Assembly: GCF_900091445.1 (NCBI RefSeq)
Contig: NZ_LT607733.1
Coordinates: 6,864,001-6,928,000, forward strand
Length of the DNA stretch: 64,000 nucleotides
Direction of reading: 5' to 3'
Source of the DNA: Micromonospora echinofusca
GTDB taxonomy: Bacteria; Actinomycetota; Actinomycetes; Mycobacteriales; Micromonosporaceae
A model generated the notes under the pieces. That model saw only the letters and a program-made list of their open reading frames with translations, searched no databases and was not told where the DNA came from. Both the position numbers and the translations under genes were made by a program. Every line of letters starts with the position of its first letter. Within the stretch, counting starts at the first letter, position 1. This document shows positions 36,177 through 45,648 of the stretch, one piece after another.

Positions 36177-37346
36177 TCACTTGTCGATGTCGCCGACCAC
36201 GAAGAACATCGAGCCGAGGATGGCGATCAGGTCCGGCACCAGGCAGCCGGGGAGCAGGGTGGCCAGCGCCTGCACGTTTGCGTACGACGCGGTGCGCAGC
36301 TTGAGCCGCCACGGCGTCTTCTCGCCCCGGGAGACCAGGTAGTAGCCGTTGATGCCGAGCGGGTTCTCCGTCCAGGCGTAGGTGTGCCCCTCGGGGGCCT
36401 TGAGCACCTTCGGCAGCCGGGTGTTGATCGGCCCGGTGAGCCGGTCCACCCGGTCCATGCACTGCTCGGCGAGGTCGAGCGAGGCGTACACCTGGTCGAG
36501 CAGCACCTCGAAGCGGGCGTGGCAGTCCCCGGCGGTCTTCGTCACCACCGGCACGTCGAGCTGGTCGTAGGCCAGGTAGGGCTCGTCGCGGCGCAGGTCG
36601 AAATCGAGGCCGGAGGCCCGGGCGACGGGCCCGGACGCGCCGAACGCGGCGGCGTCGGCGGCCGAGAGCACCCCGACGCCGACGGTGCGGGCCAGGAAGA
36701 TGTCGTTGCGCCGGATGAGGTCGTCCAGGTCCGGCATCCGCCGACGGACCTCGGCGATGGCGGCCCGGGCCCGGCCCGTCCAGCCGGACGGCACCTCCTC
36801 CTTGAGCCCGCCCACCCGGTTGAACATGTAGTGGATGCGGCCGCCGGAGACCTCCTCCATGACCGCCTGGATGGTCTCCCGCTCGCGGAACGCGTAGAAC
36901 ATCGGCGTGATCGCGCCGATCTCCAGCGGGTAGGAGCCGAGGAACATCAGGTGGTTGAGCACCCGGTTCAGCTCGGCCAGCGCCATCCGCAGCCAGGTGG
37001 CCCGCTCCGGCACCTCCATGCCCATCAGCCGCTCGACGGCGAGCACGACGCCCAGCTCGTTGGAGAACGCCGAGAGCCAGTCGTGCCGGTTGGCCAGCAC
37101 GATGATCTGCCGGTAGTCGCGGACCTCGAACAGCTTCTCCGCGCCCCGGTGCATGTAGCCGACGATCGGCTCGCAGGCCACCACCCGCTCGCCGTCGAGC
37201 ACCAGCTTCAGCCGGAGCACGCCGTGCGTGGAGGGGTGCTGCGGCCCGATGTTGAGCACCATGTCGGTGCCGAGCTGCTCCCCGCCGGCCCCGGTGCCGA
37301 CGGTCAGCTCGCGGAGGTCGCCGGCGTCCGTGGTCATGTCCGTCAT
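36177..37346 (-). CDS. nuoD: NADH-quinone oxidoreductase subunit D, stand-alone copy
   Basis: 49-kDa-type subunit of complex I, 389 residues, which helps form the quinone site. Conserved blocks are [13 protein letters not shown] (34-46), MHRGAEKL (65-72), FSNELG and the C-terminal [18 protein letters not shown]. It is not in a nuoA-N operon: no other nuo gene is in the window. Its ATG overlaps the stop of the upstream MidA-type methyltransferase (ATGA). Arg67 in MHRG corresponds to the NDUFS2 arginine that is dimethylated in human mitochondria. Confidence 0.93.
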   Translation of the reverse strand: MTDMTTDAGDLRELTVGTGAGGEQLGTDMVLNIGPQHPSTHGVLRLKLVLDGERVVACEPIVGYMHRGAEKLFEVRDYRQIIVLANRHDWLSAFSNELGVVLAVERLMGMEVPERATWLRMALAELNRVLNHLMFLGSYPLEIGAITPMFYAFRERETIQAVMEEVSGGRIHYMFNRVGGLKEEVPSGWTGRARAAIAEVRRRMPDLDDLIRRNDIFLARTVGVGVLSAADAAAFGASGPVARASGLDFDLRRDEPYLAYDQLDVPVVTKTAGDCHARFEVLLDQVYASLDLAEQCMDRVDRLTGPINTRLPKVLKAPEGHTYAWTENPLGINGYYLVSRGEKTPWRLKLRTASYANVQALATLLPGCLVPDLIAILGSMFFVVGDIDK

Positions 37347-38431
37347 CGTGCCATGAACCGCGCCGGGTCGACGCCGACCGGTTGCCGCAGCCACCAGTGC
37401 CCGCCCAACCCGGCCGGGTCGGTCAGTTCGGCCACCGCCGACGCGGCGGCGAGCGCCCGCACGTACCCGGCCGGGTCGCCGACGGCCAGGCTCAGCGGCG
37501 GTCGCCCGCCGTCGGCCCCGAGCGCCCGCAGCGCCTCCCGCTGCGGCCCCAGGTCGTACGCGCACCGCGCGACCCGGGCGCCGGCGGAGGCGACCGAGTC
37601 GACGGCGACGTGCGCGGTGACGTCGCGGCTCCCGTCCGGCACCGGCGGCACCTGCCGCCCGCCCCGGTACCCGGTCAGCGTCCCGTCCACGGGCCGGCCG
37701 CCGAGCAGGTGCCCGTAGTCCACGGCCAGCGCCAGCCCTTGGTCGACGTGGCCCACGGCGTCAGCCCATGCCTCGTCGCGCGTCCGGCCGATCTCTGCCC
37801 GGAACCCCGACCCGGTCGAGCCGGTCCCGTCCGCGCCGGCACCCGGTTCCGGCCACCACCGGGTGAGCCAGTCCGCGTCGGCGGGGTCGACCGGGTCACC
37901 GACGGTCTCCTCGCCGGTGGCCGGGTCGACCAGCAGGTAGCGCCAGCCTCCGGCGGTGTGCACCGCCACGTCGAGCGGCACGTTGTCCAGCCACTCGGTG
38001 GCCACCAGCAGGCCGGTGATCCCGGCGGGGATCTCGTCAAGCCAGTCGATCCCGTCGGGCAGGTCGACCGGTCGGGGAGCCTTCTCGACCGCGGTGAGGC
38101 GTACCCGGAAGGCGAGCGGAACCGACGCGGAGGGCGCGGGACCGGCGGACGACGGGCCGGACGAGGCCGAGGGCCGGGCGGCAACCCCCAGCGCGGCAGA
38201 GAGCGCGCGCAGCAGCTCGCCCCGCCCGGCGCCCACGTCGACCACGCGGAGGTCGGCGGGGTGGCCGAGGACGGCGTCGACCTGCTCGACGAGCCGCAGC
38301 AGCGCGGCGGCGAAGGCCGGCGACGCGTGCGCGCTGGTGCGGAAGTGGCCGGCGGGCCCCGACCCGGAGACGAAGAAGCCGCCCGGCCCGTAGAGCGCCC
38401 GTTGCATCGCGTCCCGCCAGCGGATCGACAT
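37343..38431 (-). CDS. MidA/NDUFAF7-type SAM-dependent methyltransferase
   Basis: Methyltransferase of 362 residues. The SAM-binding loop [13 protein letters not shown] lies at about 62-74, and the family features PGGFF near the N-terminus, [12 protein letters not shown] and ALAVDYGHL are present. Human NDUFAF7 of this family methylates an arginine of the complex I subunit NDUFS2, the NuoD homologue. Here the gene overlaps nuoD by four bases, so NuoD is the likely substrate. The ATG at 38431 follows AAGGA; a GTG five codons upstream (38446) is possible. A Ser/Pro-rich insertion lies near residue 90. Confidence 0.88.
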   Translation of the reverse strand: MSIRWRDAMQRALYGPGGFFVSGSGPAGHFRTSAHASPAFAAALLRLVEQVDAVLGHPADLRVVDVGAGRGELLRALSAALGVAARPSASSGPSSAGPAPSASVPLAFRVRLTAVEKAPRPVDLPDGIDWLDEIPAGITGLLVATEWLDNVPLDVAVHTAGGWRYLLVDPATGEETVGDPVDPADADWLTRWWPEPGAGADGTGSTGSGFRAEIGRTRDEAWADAVGHVDQGLALAVDYGHLLGGRPVDGTLTGYRGGRQVPPVPDGSRDVTAHVAVDSVASAGARVARCAYDLGPQREALRALGADGGRPPLSLAVGDPAGYVRALAAASAVAELTDPAGLGGHWWLRQPVGVDPARFMAR

Positions 38432-38521
38432 CGGTTCCTTCCCCACGCGGCGTGCGGTACCGGGCCGACCCTACGCAGCCGGTCGGGGGCGATCGTCGTC
38501 CCCGGGCCGCCGGTGCCATCG

Positions 38522-38535
38522 GTGAACGTTTTCAC
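38522..38535. promoter_or_regulatory. Small inverted repeat upstream of DUF2520-panC
   Basis: GTGAA-CGTT-TTCAC, 80 bp before the DUF2520 gene in the divergent spacer. It could be an operator, but the arms are short. Confidence 0.2.
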
Positions 38536-38614
38536 ACATCCTTGTCCCGGTTCCGTGGCCCCGGCGCATACTTGCGATCGACCGGTACCCCTTCTCGAGG
38601 ACTGGATCGTCGCC

Positions 38615-39568
38615 ATGAGCGCACCCCTGCGCCCGCGCCCGGCCGCCCCCCACGGGGCCGCCGTCCCGCCGGCCGCCATCCCCCGCTTCCTCACCGTCGG
38701 CGTCGTCGGCTCCGGCCGCGTCGGTGCCGTGCTGGGCGCCGCCCTCGCCGCCGCCGGCCATCGGGTCGTCGCCGCCACGGCCGGCTCCGGCGCCTCCCGG
38801 GCCCGGGCGGCGCTGCTGCTTCCCGGCGTGCCCCGCCGGTCCGCCGACGCCGTGGCACGGGCGGCCACCGACCTGCTGCTGCTCGCCGTGCCCGACGACG
38901 CGCTCGCCGGGGTGGTCGCCGCGCTTGCCGGCTCCGGCGCGCTGCGCCCCGGCCAGGTGGTCGCGCACACCTCCGGCGCGCACGGGCTGGCCGTGCTCGC
39001 CCCCGCCGCCGAGGTGGGGGCCCGTCCGCTGGCCCTGCACCCCGCGATGACCTTCACCGGCACGCCGGACGACCTCGCCCGGCTGGCCGGCATCTCGTAC
39101 GGGGTGACCGCCCCGGCGGAGCTGCGCCCCCTGGCCGCCCGGCTGGTCGCCGACCTCGGCGGGGTGCCGGAGTGGGTCGGCGAGGCGGACCGGCCGCTCT
39201 ACCACGCGGCGCTGGCGCACGGCGCCAACCACCTGGTGACCCTGGTCAACGAGGCGGCCGACCGGCTGCGCGACGCCGGGGTGACCCAGCCGGAGAAGGT
39301 GCTCGCCCCGCTGCTGCGGGCCGCCCTGGAGAACGCGCTGCGCCTCGGCGACGACGCGCTGACCGGGCCGGTGTCCCGGGGCGACGCCGGCACGGTCGAG
39401 CGGCACCTGGCCCGGCTCGCCGCGACCGCTCCCGAGTCGGTCGCGCCCTACCTGGCGCTGGCCCGGCGTACGGCCGACCGGGCCATCGCGGCGGGCCGGC
39501 TGCGGCCGGTCGACGCGGAGTCGCTGCTCGGCGTGCTCGCCGCCGACCGACGGCAGGTGGCGGCGTGA
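38615..39568 (+). CDS. Rossmann-fold DUF2520 protein (oxidoreductase-like)
   Basis: Protein of 317 residues with an N-terminal NAD(P)-binding motif [14 protein letters not shown] (28-41) and a helical DUF2520 C-terminal domain, a layout like 6-phosphogluconate or ketopantoate reductases. Such proteins precede panC in many actinobacteria. A role as ketopantoate reductase (PanE-like) is suggested by context, but not proven. Its stop TGA overlaps a GTG in the panC frame. Confidence 0.85.
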   Translation: MSAPLRPRPAAPHGAAVPPAAIPRFLTVGVVGSGRVGAVLGAALAAAGHRVVAATAGSGASRARAALLLPGVPRRSADAVARAATDLLLLAVPDDALAGVVAALAGSGALRPGQVVAHTSGAHGLAVLAPAAEVGARPLALHPAMTFTGTPDDLARLAGISYGVTAPAELRPLAARLVADLGGVPEWVGEADRPLYHAALAHGANHLVTLVNEAADRLRDAGVTQPEKVLAPLLRAALENALRLGDDALTGPVSRGDAGTVERHLARLAATAPESVAPYLALARRTADRAIAAGRLRPVDAESLLGVLAADRRQVAA

Positions 39569-39624
39569 CCGGGCCGACCGCGGGTGGCGGCGTGGACGGG
39601 CCGACGGTGGACGGAGGGGATCAC

Positions 39625-40473
39625 GTGACGGAACTGGTGCACGGCCGCGCCGCACTGGCGGCGGCGCGGGACGGGCTGAAGGGCACCGTCGGCGTCGTGA
39701 TGACCATGGGCGCGCTGCACTCCGGGCACGAGACGCTGCTGCGGGCGGCCCGGGAGCGGGCCGACCACGTGATCGTCACGATCTTCGTCAACCCGCTGCA
39801 GTTCGGCCCGAACGAGGACTTCGACCGCTACCCGCGCACCCTCGACGCCGACCTGGAGATCTGCCGGCGGGCGGGTGCGGACGTGGTCTTCGCCCCCTCG
39901 GTGACCGACATGTACCCGGACGGGCAGCCCCGGGTGCGGGTCAACCCCGGCCCGCTCGGCGAGGACCTGGAGGGGCAGAGCCGCCCCGGGTTCTTCCACG
40001 GGGTGCTCACCGTGGTGCTGAAGCTCCTCCAGCTCACCCGCCCCGACCTGACGTTCTTCGGCGAGAAGGACTACCAGCAGCTGACCCTGGTGCGGCGGAT
40101 GGCCCGGGACCTCGACGTGCCGGTCGAGGTGGTCGGCGTACCCACCGTGCGGGAGCCGGACGGGCTGGCCCTGTCCAGCCGCAACCGCTACCTCTCCCCG
40201 GCCGAGCGGGAGGCCGCGCTGAGCCTGTCGGCGGCGCTGCGGGCCGGGGCCGCGGCGGCCGACGAGGGCGCCGACGCGGGGGCGGTGCTCGCCGCCGCGC
40301 ACGCGGCCTTCGGTGCCGGTGCGCCCGGCGCGCGCCTCGACTACCTGGTGCTCACCGACCCGGACCTGGAGCCGGGGCCGGTCTCCGGGCCGGCGCGACT
40401 GCTCGTCGCCGCCTGGGTGGGGGCCACCCGGCTGATCGACAACGCGGCGATCCGGCTCGCCCCGCGTTCCTGA
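39625..40473 (+). CDS. panC: Pantothenate synthetase
   Basis: Protein of 282 residues, joining pantoate and beta-alanine with ATP. The nucleotide motif [10 protein letters not shown] has its HSGH at 32-35; [28 protein letters not shown] and the N-terminal [10 protein letters not shown] are diagnostic. The GTG at 39625 follows GGAGGGG at good spacing; a GTG at 39565 that overlaps the upstream stop would add 20 residues. Beta-alanine comes from PanD, the next gene. Confidence 0.94.
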   Translation: MTELVHGRAALAAARDGLKGTVGVVMTMGALHSGHETLLRAARERADHVIVTIFVNPLQFGPNEDFDRYPRTLDADLEICRRAGADVVFAPSVTDMYPDGQPRVRVNPGPLGEDLEGQSRPGFFHGVLTVVLKLLQLTRPDLTFFGEKDYQQLTLVRRMARDLDVPVEVVGVPTVREPDGLALSSRNRYLSPAEREAALSLSAALRAGAAAADEGADAGAVLAAAHAAFGAGAPGARLDYLVLTDPDLEPGPVSGPARLLVAAWVGATRLIDNAAIRLAPRS

Positions 40474-40509
40474 ACCCGACCCCGCCACCATCCCGCGAAA
40501 GGCACCCCG

Positions 40510-40935
40510 ATGCTGCGCACCATGCTCAAGTCGAAGATCCACCGCGCCACGGTGACCCAGGCCGACCTGCACTACGTCGGCTCGGTGACGGTCGACGAGG
40601 ACCTGCTCGACGCCGCCGACCTGATCCCCGGCGAGCAGGTGGCGATCGTGGACATCACCAACGGGGCGCGGCTGGAGACGTACGTGATCCCGGGCGAGCG
40701 GGGCAGCGGCGTGATCGGCATCAACGGTGCCGCCGCCCACCTGGTGCACCCGGGGGACCTGGTGATCCTCATCTCGTACGGGCAGATGGACGACGCCGAG
40801 GCCCGGTCGTACCGGCCGCGGGTCGTGCACGTGGACGCCGACAACCGGGTCGTCGAGCTGAACACCGACCCGACCACCGCCGCCCCCGGCACCGCCGGCG
40901 CTCCGGTGCCCAACCCCTTCGCCGCCGCCGTCTGA
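40510..40935 (+). CDS. panD: Aspartate 1-decarboxylase
   Basis: Pyruvoyl enzyme of 141 residues making beta-alanine from aspartate. It self-cleaves at Gly24-Ser25 in HYVGSVTVD, forming the pyruvoyl group on Ser25. The N-terminal [17 protein letters not shown] is typical, and the Ala/Pro-rich C-terminus is of normal actinobacterial length. GAAAGG lies about 7 bases before the ATG. It forms an operon with panC and the DUF2520 gene; panB is not in the window. Confidence 0.96.
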   Translation: MLRTMLKSKIHRATVTQADLHYVGSVTVDEDLLDAADLIPGEQVAIVDITNGARLETYVIPGERGSGVIGINGAAAHLVHPGDLVILISYGQMDDAEARSYRPRVVHVDADNRVVELNTDPTTAAPGTAGAPVPNPFAAAV

Positions 40936-41103
40936 GCGGACCGCTTCCTCCTTGTCGTCCGCGCCGCGCCCGTTCGTCCCCTTCGTGATCCCTAGGGTCG
41001 TCCGGGCCGCCGAAGTGGGCACCTGTGCGGTCTGTCATCGGAAGGTCATCCCTGGGTAGTCTGGTTGCCCGTCGACAGACGCGGGTGGCTGGGGGAGGCC
41101 GCG

Positions 41104-41994
41104 ATGCGCCGTGCGATTGCCCTGCTCGCTGCCGTCGTCACGGCATCGCTGCTGGCCGGGTGCGCCGACTCGGGCGGGCTGGACGGTGACCTGGTCGACG
41201 ACTGGGCGGCCCCGTCCGCCCCCGGGCCCTTCACCCCCGCCGCCGGGGTGTGCCAGGTCGCCGACTTCGCCGACGTGGTGACGCTGGCCGCGTACGCGCC
41301 GGTGGACTGCGCCGCGCCGCACCGGGTCGAGACGGTGCACGTCGGCGCCTTCCCGGCCGGGCGGCCCGCCCCGCCGCCGGGCGGCTCGGCCGAGCTGCGG
41401 GGCGCCTTCGCCGACTGCGACGCCCGGGCGACCGGTCACGTCGGCGCCGACTGGCGGGCGGGGCGGTTGCGGCTGGCGGTGGCGGTGCCGTCCGGGGCGG
41501 GCTGGGCGGCCGGCGCCCGCTGGTACCGGTGCGACCTGACCGAGGTGAGCACCGTCGAGGCCGCCGCCACCGTGGTGCTGCGCACCGGCAGCCTCCGGGA
41601 CGCCCTGCGGCGGCCGTCCACGCTGCGCCTGGGCTGCCAGCGGGCCCGCGCCGACGGCGGGTCGGTGCGGACGCTGCTCCCCGTCGACTGTGCCGCCCGG
41701 CACGACGCCGAGTTCGTCGGGGTGTGGCGGGCGCCCGACCGCCCGTACCCGACCCGCCCCGCCGACTGGGCCCCGCTGTACGCCGGCTGCCGCTCGGTGC
41801 TCGGCCGCTACGTGGGGGTGCCCGACGACGCCGACCTGCGCTTCCGCAGCGGCGTGGTGGTCCGCCCGCCGGGGACCGGCCGGTGGCGCGTCGGTGACCG
41901 GGGCGTCCGCTGCTACCTCTGGCTCGACGACCGTACGGTGACCGGCTCGCTGCGGGGCGCGGGCCCGGCGGCCCTCCCGGTCCGGACCCGGTAG
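41104..41994 (+). CDS. Septum formation family lipoprotein
   Basis: Protein of 296 residues with a lipoprotein signal peptide ending LLAGC (Cys20). Two related outer domains follow, each with a VDC...H motif: APVDCAAPHRVETVHVG and LPVDCAARHDAEFVGVW, the mark of the actinobacterial Septum_form family. The exact role in division or wall synthesis is not known. GGGGGAGG precedes the ATG at good spacing. Confidence 0.8.
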   Translation: MRRAIALLAAVVTASLLAGCADSGGLDGDLVDDWAAPSAPGPFTPAAGVCQVADFADVVTLAAYAPVDCAAPHRVETVHVGAFPAGRPAPPPGGSAELRGAFADCDARATGHVGADWRAGRLRLAVAVPSGAGWAAGARWYRCDLTEVSTVEAAATVVLRTGSLRDALRRPSTLRLGCQRARADGGSVRTLLPVDCAARHDAEFVGVWRAPDRPYPTRPADWAPLYAGCRSVLGRYVGVPDDADLRFRSGVVVRPPGTGRWRVGDRGVRCYLWLDDRTVTGSLRGAGPAALPVRTR

Positions 41995-42000
41995 CACCCG

Positions 42001-42030
42001 CCAGACCGGGCCGCGCCAGACCGGGCCGCG
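42001..42030. repeat. 15-bp tandem duplication before nadB
   Basis: CCAGACCGGGCCGCG occurs twice head to tail, just after the lipoprotein gene. Confidence 0.7.
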
Positions 42031-42140
42031 CCGGCCTGCCGCCGTGCGTGGCGTCGGCCGGCGCGTCCGGACGCGATGGCGCGTACCACTCGTCCCGCCC
42101 CGGCCGCCCCTCGCGAGGGCGCTTCGGGTTGACTGTGGGC

Positions 42141-43835
42141 ATGGAGCTTCCGACCGTCGACCTGCCGGCGCTGCCCAGACTGCTGGCCGCCCCCGCGCCC
42201 GGCTGGGTGGAGACCACCGACGTGATCGTGGTCGGTTCCGGGGTGGCGGGGCTGACCGCCGCGCTGCACCTGCGCGAGGCGGGGCTGCACGTCACGGTGG
42301 TCACCAAGGTCAACATCGACGAGGGTTCGACGCGTTGGGCGCAGGGCGGCATCGCCGCCGTGCTCGACCCGCACGACACCCCGGCCGCGCACGCCTCGGA
42401 CACCGAGATCGCCGGCGTCGGGCTCTGCGACCCGGCGGCGGTGCGGGTGCTGGTCGAGGAGGGCCCGACCCGGCTGCGCGAGCTGATGCGGATCGGGGCG
42501 GAGTTCGACCGCAACGCCGACGGCTCGCTGATGCTCACCCGGGAGGGCGGACACCGGGCCGACCGGATCGTGCACGCCGGCGGCGACGCGACCGGGGCCG
42601 AGGTGCAGCGCGCCCTGCACGCCGCCGTACGCCGCGACCCCTGGATCCGGCTGGTCGAGCACGCCCTGGTGCTGGACCTGCTGCGCGCCCCCGGCGACTC
42701 CCCGGAAGGGCTCGGCGCGGCGTGCGGCATCACCCTGCACGTGCTCGGCGAGGGCAGCGAGGACGGCGTGGGCGCCATCCTGGCCCGCGCGGTCGTCCTG
42801 GCCACCGGCGGGATGGGCCAGATCTACGCGGCCACCACCAACCCGGCCGTGTCGACCGGTGACGGGGTGGCCCTCGCGATGCGGGCCGGCGCGGCGGTGA
42901 CCGACGTGGAGTTCGTCCAGTTCCACCCGACCGCGCTGATCACCCCGGCCGGTGCCGGCGTTGAGGGCGCCGGGCACGCCCAGCAGCCGCTGGTCTCCGA
43001 GGCGTTGCGCGGCGAGGGCGCCCACCTGGTCGACGGCGACGGCAAGCGCTTCATGCTCGGGCAGCACGAGCTGGCCGAGCTGGCGCCCCGGGACGTGGTG
43101 GCCAAGGGCATCCACCGGGTCCTGCTGGCCACCGGCGCGGACCACGTCTTCCTCGACGCCCGGCACCTGGGCGGCGACTTCCTGGCCCGGCGGTTCCCGA
43201 CCATCGTGGCGTCCTGCCTGGCCATCGGCGTCGACCCGGCGACCGACCTGATCCCGGTCGCCCCGGCCGCGCACTACGCCTCCGGCGGCGTCCGCACCGA
43301 CCTGCGCGGCCGCACGTCCATCCCCGGGCTGTACGCGTGCGGCGAGGTCGCCTGCACCGGTGTGCACGGCGCGAACCGGCTGGCCAGCAACTCGCTGCTG
43401 GAGGGGCTCGTGTTCTCCCGGCGGATCGCCGAGGACATCGCGGCCGGGCTGCCCGAGCAGGCCCAGCCGGCGCCGACGGGCGCCTGGGTCGGCGGCGAGG
43501 GCTGGGTGGTGCCGGCCGAGGCGACGCCGGAGCTGCAACGGGCGATGACCCGGGGCGCGGGCGTGCTCCGCTCGGCCGACACCCTCGCCGGGACCGCCGC
43601 CGTACTGGGCCGGCTCGGCGAGGGCCGGGGGCGGCCCCGGACGGCCGACTGGGAGGCGACGAACCTGATCACCGTGGCGTCGACGCTGGTCGCCGCCGCG
43701 TACGCCCGGCGGGAGACCCGGGGCTGCCACTGGCGGGAGGACTTCCCGACGGCCGACGAGCGGTGGCACGGCCACCTGGTCGGCGCCGTCGGGGCGCAGG
43801 GCCGGCTGACGCAAGCGTGGGAGGGGACCCGATGA
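42141..43835 (+). CDS. nadB: L-aspartate oxidase
   Basis: Flavoenzyme of 564 residues that oxidises aspartate to iminoaspartate, the first step of de novo NAD synthesis. The FAD-binding motif VIVVGSGVAGLTAAL is at 28-42. STRWAQGGIAAVL, EFVQFHPTAL and the C-terminal HGANRLASNSLLEGLVF block are family hallmarks. Quinolinate synthase (nadA), the usual partner, is not adjacent. The stop overlaps the nadC start (ATGA). Confidence 0.95.
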   Translation: MELPTVDLPALPRLLAAPAPGWVETTDVIVVGSGVAGLTAALHLREAGLHVTVVTKVNIDEGSTRWAQGGIAAVLDPHDTPAAHASDTEIAGVGLCDPAAVRVLVEEGPTRLRELMRIGAEFDRNADGSLMLTREGGHRADRIVHAGGDATGAEVQRALHAAVRRDPWIRLVEHALVLDLLRAPGDSPEGLGAACGITLHVLGEGSEDGVGAILARAVVLATGGMGQIYAATTNPAVSTGDGVALAMRAGAAVTDVEFVQFHPTALITPAGAGVEGAGHAQQPLVSEALRGEGAHLVDGDGKRFMLGQHELAELAPRDVVAKGIHRVLLATGADHVFLDARHLGGDFLARRFPTIVASCLAIGVDPATDLIPVAPAAHYASGGVRTDLRGRTSIPGLYACGEVACTGVHGANRLASNSLLEGLVFSRRIAEDIAAGLPEQAQPAPTGAWVGGEGWVVPAEATPELQRAMTRGAGVLRSADTLAGTAAVLGRLGEGRGRPRTADWEATNLITVASTLVAAAYARRETRGCHWREDFPTADERWHGHLVGAVGAQGRLTQAWEGTR

Positions 43836-44728
43836 CGGAGTCGACGGAACGGGCACTGCGGGACGCGGGCCTGGACCCGGCGCAGGTGCGGCGGGTGATC
43901 GAGGGCGCGCTCGCCGAGGACCTGGGGCCGGACCTGCTCGACGTCACCAGCGTCGCCACCATTCCGGCGGAGCAGACCGACACGGCCGACCTGGTGGCCC
44001 GCGCCGACGGCGTGGTGGCCGGGCTGGCCGTGGCGGCGGCCGTGTTCGAGCTGGTGGGCGAGGCGACCGGCGCCGGCCGTACGGTCGAGGTGTCGGTGGT
44101 GGCCCACGACGGCGCGCGGGTGGCGCGGGGCGACGTGCTGGCCACGGTGGCCGGCCCGACCCGGCTGCTGCTGACCGCCGAGCGGACCGCGCTCAACCTG
44201 CTCTGCCGGATGTCCGGGGTGGCCACCCACACCCGGGCCTGGGCGGACGCCCTGGCCGGCACCAAGGCGATGGTGCTCGACACCCGCAAGACCACGCCGG
44301 GCCTGCGCGCCCTGGAGAAGTACGCGGTGCGCGCCGGCGGCGGCACGAACAAGCGGATGGGCCTGCACGACGTCGCGATGATCAAGGACAACCACAAGTT
44401 CGCGGCGGGCGGCATCACGGCGGCCTTCCGCCGGGTCCGGGAGACCTTCCCGGAGGTGCCGGTGCAGGTCGAGGTCGACACGGTCGCCGAGGCCCTGGAG
44501 GCGGTCGAGGCCGGGGCGGACTTCCTCCTGCTGGACAACATGACCCCGGAGATGCTGACCGAGGTGGTGGCGTCGGTGGGGGACCGGGCGGAGCTGGAGG
44601 CGACCGGCGGGCTGACCCTCGACGTGGCGGCGCGGTACGCGGCGACCGGCGTCGACTTCCTGTCGGTCGGGGCCCTGACGCACTCCTCGCCGATCCTCGA
44701 CATCGCCATGGACCTGCGCACCGGGTGA
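43832..44728 (+). CDS. nadC: Nicotinate-nucleotide pyrophosphorylase (quinolinate phosphoribosyltransferase)
   Basis: Protein of 298 residues that converts quinolinate and PRPP into nicotinate mononucleotide. LDTRKTTPGLRALEKYAV, GGGTNKRMGLHD and MIKDNH form the active site; the C-terminal DFLSVGALTHS is also conserved. It overlaps nadB by four bases and is followed by coaX after 32 bp. Confidence 0.95.
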   Translation: MTESTERALRDAGLDPAQVRRVIEGALAEDLGPDLLDVTSVATIPAEQTDTADLVARADGVVAGLAVAAAVFELVGEATGAGRTVEVSVVAHDGARVARGDVLATVAGPTRLLLTAERTALNLLCRMSGVATHTRAWADALAGTKAMVLDTRKTTPGLRALEKYAVRAGGGTNKRMGLHDVAMIKDNHKFAAGGITAAFRRVRETFPEVPVQVEVDTVAEALEAVEAGADFLLLDNMTPEMLTEVVASVGDRAELEATGGLTLDVAARYAATGVDFLSVGALTHSSPILDIAMDLRTG

Positions 44729-44748
44729 ACCGGCGGCCGGCCGTTGTC

Positions 44749-44754
44749 TAGGCT
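44749..44754 (+). promoter_or_regulatory. -10 hexamer of the coaX leaderless promoter
   Basis: TAGGCT ends 6 bases before the coaX GTG. Confidence 0.5.
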
Positions 44755-44760
44755 GCGTGC

Positions 44761-45519
44761 GTGCTGCTCTGCATCGACATCGGAAACACCAACACCGTGC
44801 TGGCGACCTTCGACGGCGACAAGCTGGTGCACTCCTGGCGGATCAAGACCGATGCGCGCTCGACGGCCGACGAGCTGGGCCTGAAGTTCCGCGGGCTGCT
44901 CGCCGGGGACGCGGTCGAGATCACCGGGGTCGCGGCCTGCTCCACCGTGCCGGCCGCGCTGCGCTCGCTGCGCACCATGCTGTCCCGCTACTACGCGGAC
45001 CTGCCGAGCGTGATCGTCGAGCCCGGGGTGCGCACCGGGGTGCAGCTCGCCATCGACAACCCGAAGGAGGTGGGCGCCGACCGGGTGGTGAACACCCTGG
45101 CCGCCTACACCCTCTACGGCGGGCCGTCGATCGTGGTGGACTTCGGCACCACCACCAACTTCGACGTGATCAGCGGCCGGGGCGAGTTCCTCGGCGGCGC
45201 CTTCGCCCCGGGCATCGAGATCAGCTTCGACGCGCTCGCCGCCCGGGCCGCCCAGCTGCGCAAGGTCGAGGCGACGAAGCCCCGCTCGGTGATCGGCAAG
45301 AACACCGTCGAGTGCCTCCAGTCCGGCCTCTACTTCGGCTTCGCCGGGCAGGTGGACCGGATCGTCGAGCGGATGATCGAGGAGATCGGCGAGGTGAGCG
45401 CCGTGATCGCCACGGGCGGGCTGGCCTCGCTCGTGATCAACGAGTGCCGCACGATCACCCACCACGAGCCGATGATCACCCTGATCGGCCTGCGGATGGT
45501 CTACGACCGCAACGTCTGA
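44761..45519 (+). CDS. coaX: Type III pantothenate kinase
   Basis: Protein of 252 residues that phosphorylates pantothenate, the first step from pantothenate to coenzyme A, linking to panC/panD upstream. It has the phosphate loop CIDIGNTNT at the N-terminus, VGADRVVN near 105-112 and DFGTTTNFDVI near 127. GTG start; TAGGCT directly upstream suggests leaderless transcription separate from nadBC. Confidence 0.95.
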   Translation: MLLCIDIGNTNTVLATFDGDKLVHSWRIKTDARSTADELGLKFRGLLAGDAVEITGVAACSTVPAALRSLRTMLSRYYADLPSVIVEPGVRTGVQLAIDNPKEVGADRVVNTLAAYTLYGGPSIVVDFGTTTNFDVISGRGEFLGGAFAPGIEISFDALAARAAQLRKVEATKPRSVIGKNTVECLQSGLYFGFAGQVDRIVERMIEEIGEVSAVIATGGLASLVINECRTITHHEPMITLIGLRMVYDRNV

Positions 45520-45648
45520 ACCCCGGCCGCCGGAGAGGGCGTGAGTGGGGCCGGTCATGCGGGCGGGTTATCCCGTAACGCCCTCCGGGCGCCTTGAGTA
45601 CGCTCGGGGCCTGACCCCGCCCGAAATCTCCTTCTGAGGAAGCGTGCC

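Noticed and set aside
36082..36462. Minus-strand frame after nuoD end
   Set aside because: Overlaps the conserved C-terminus of NuoD in another frame and shows no domain.
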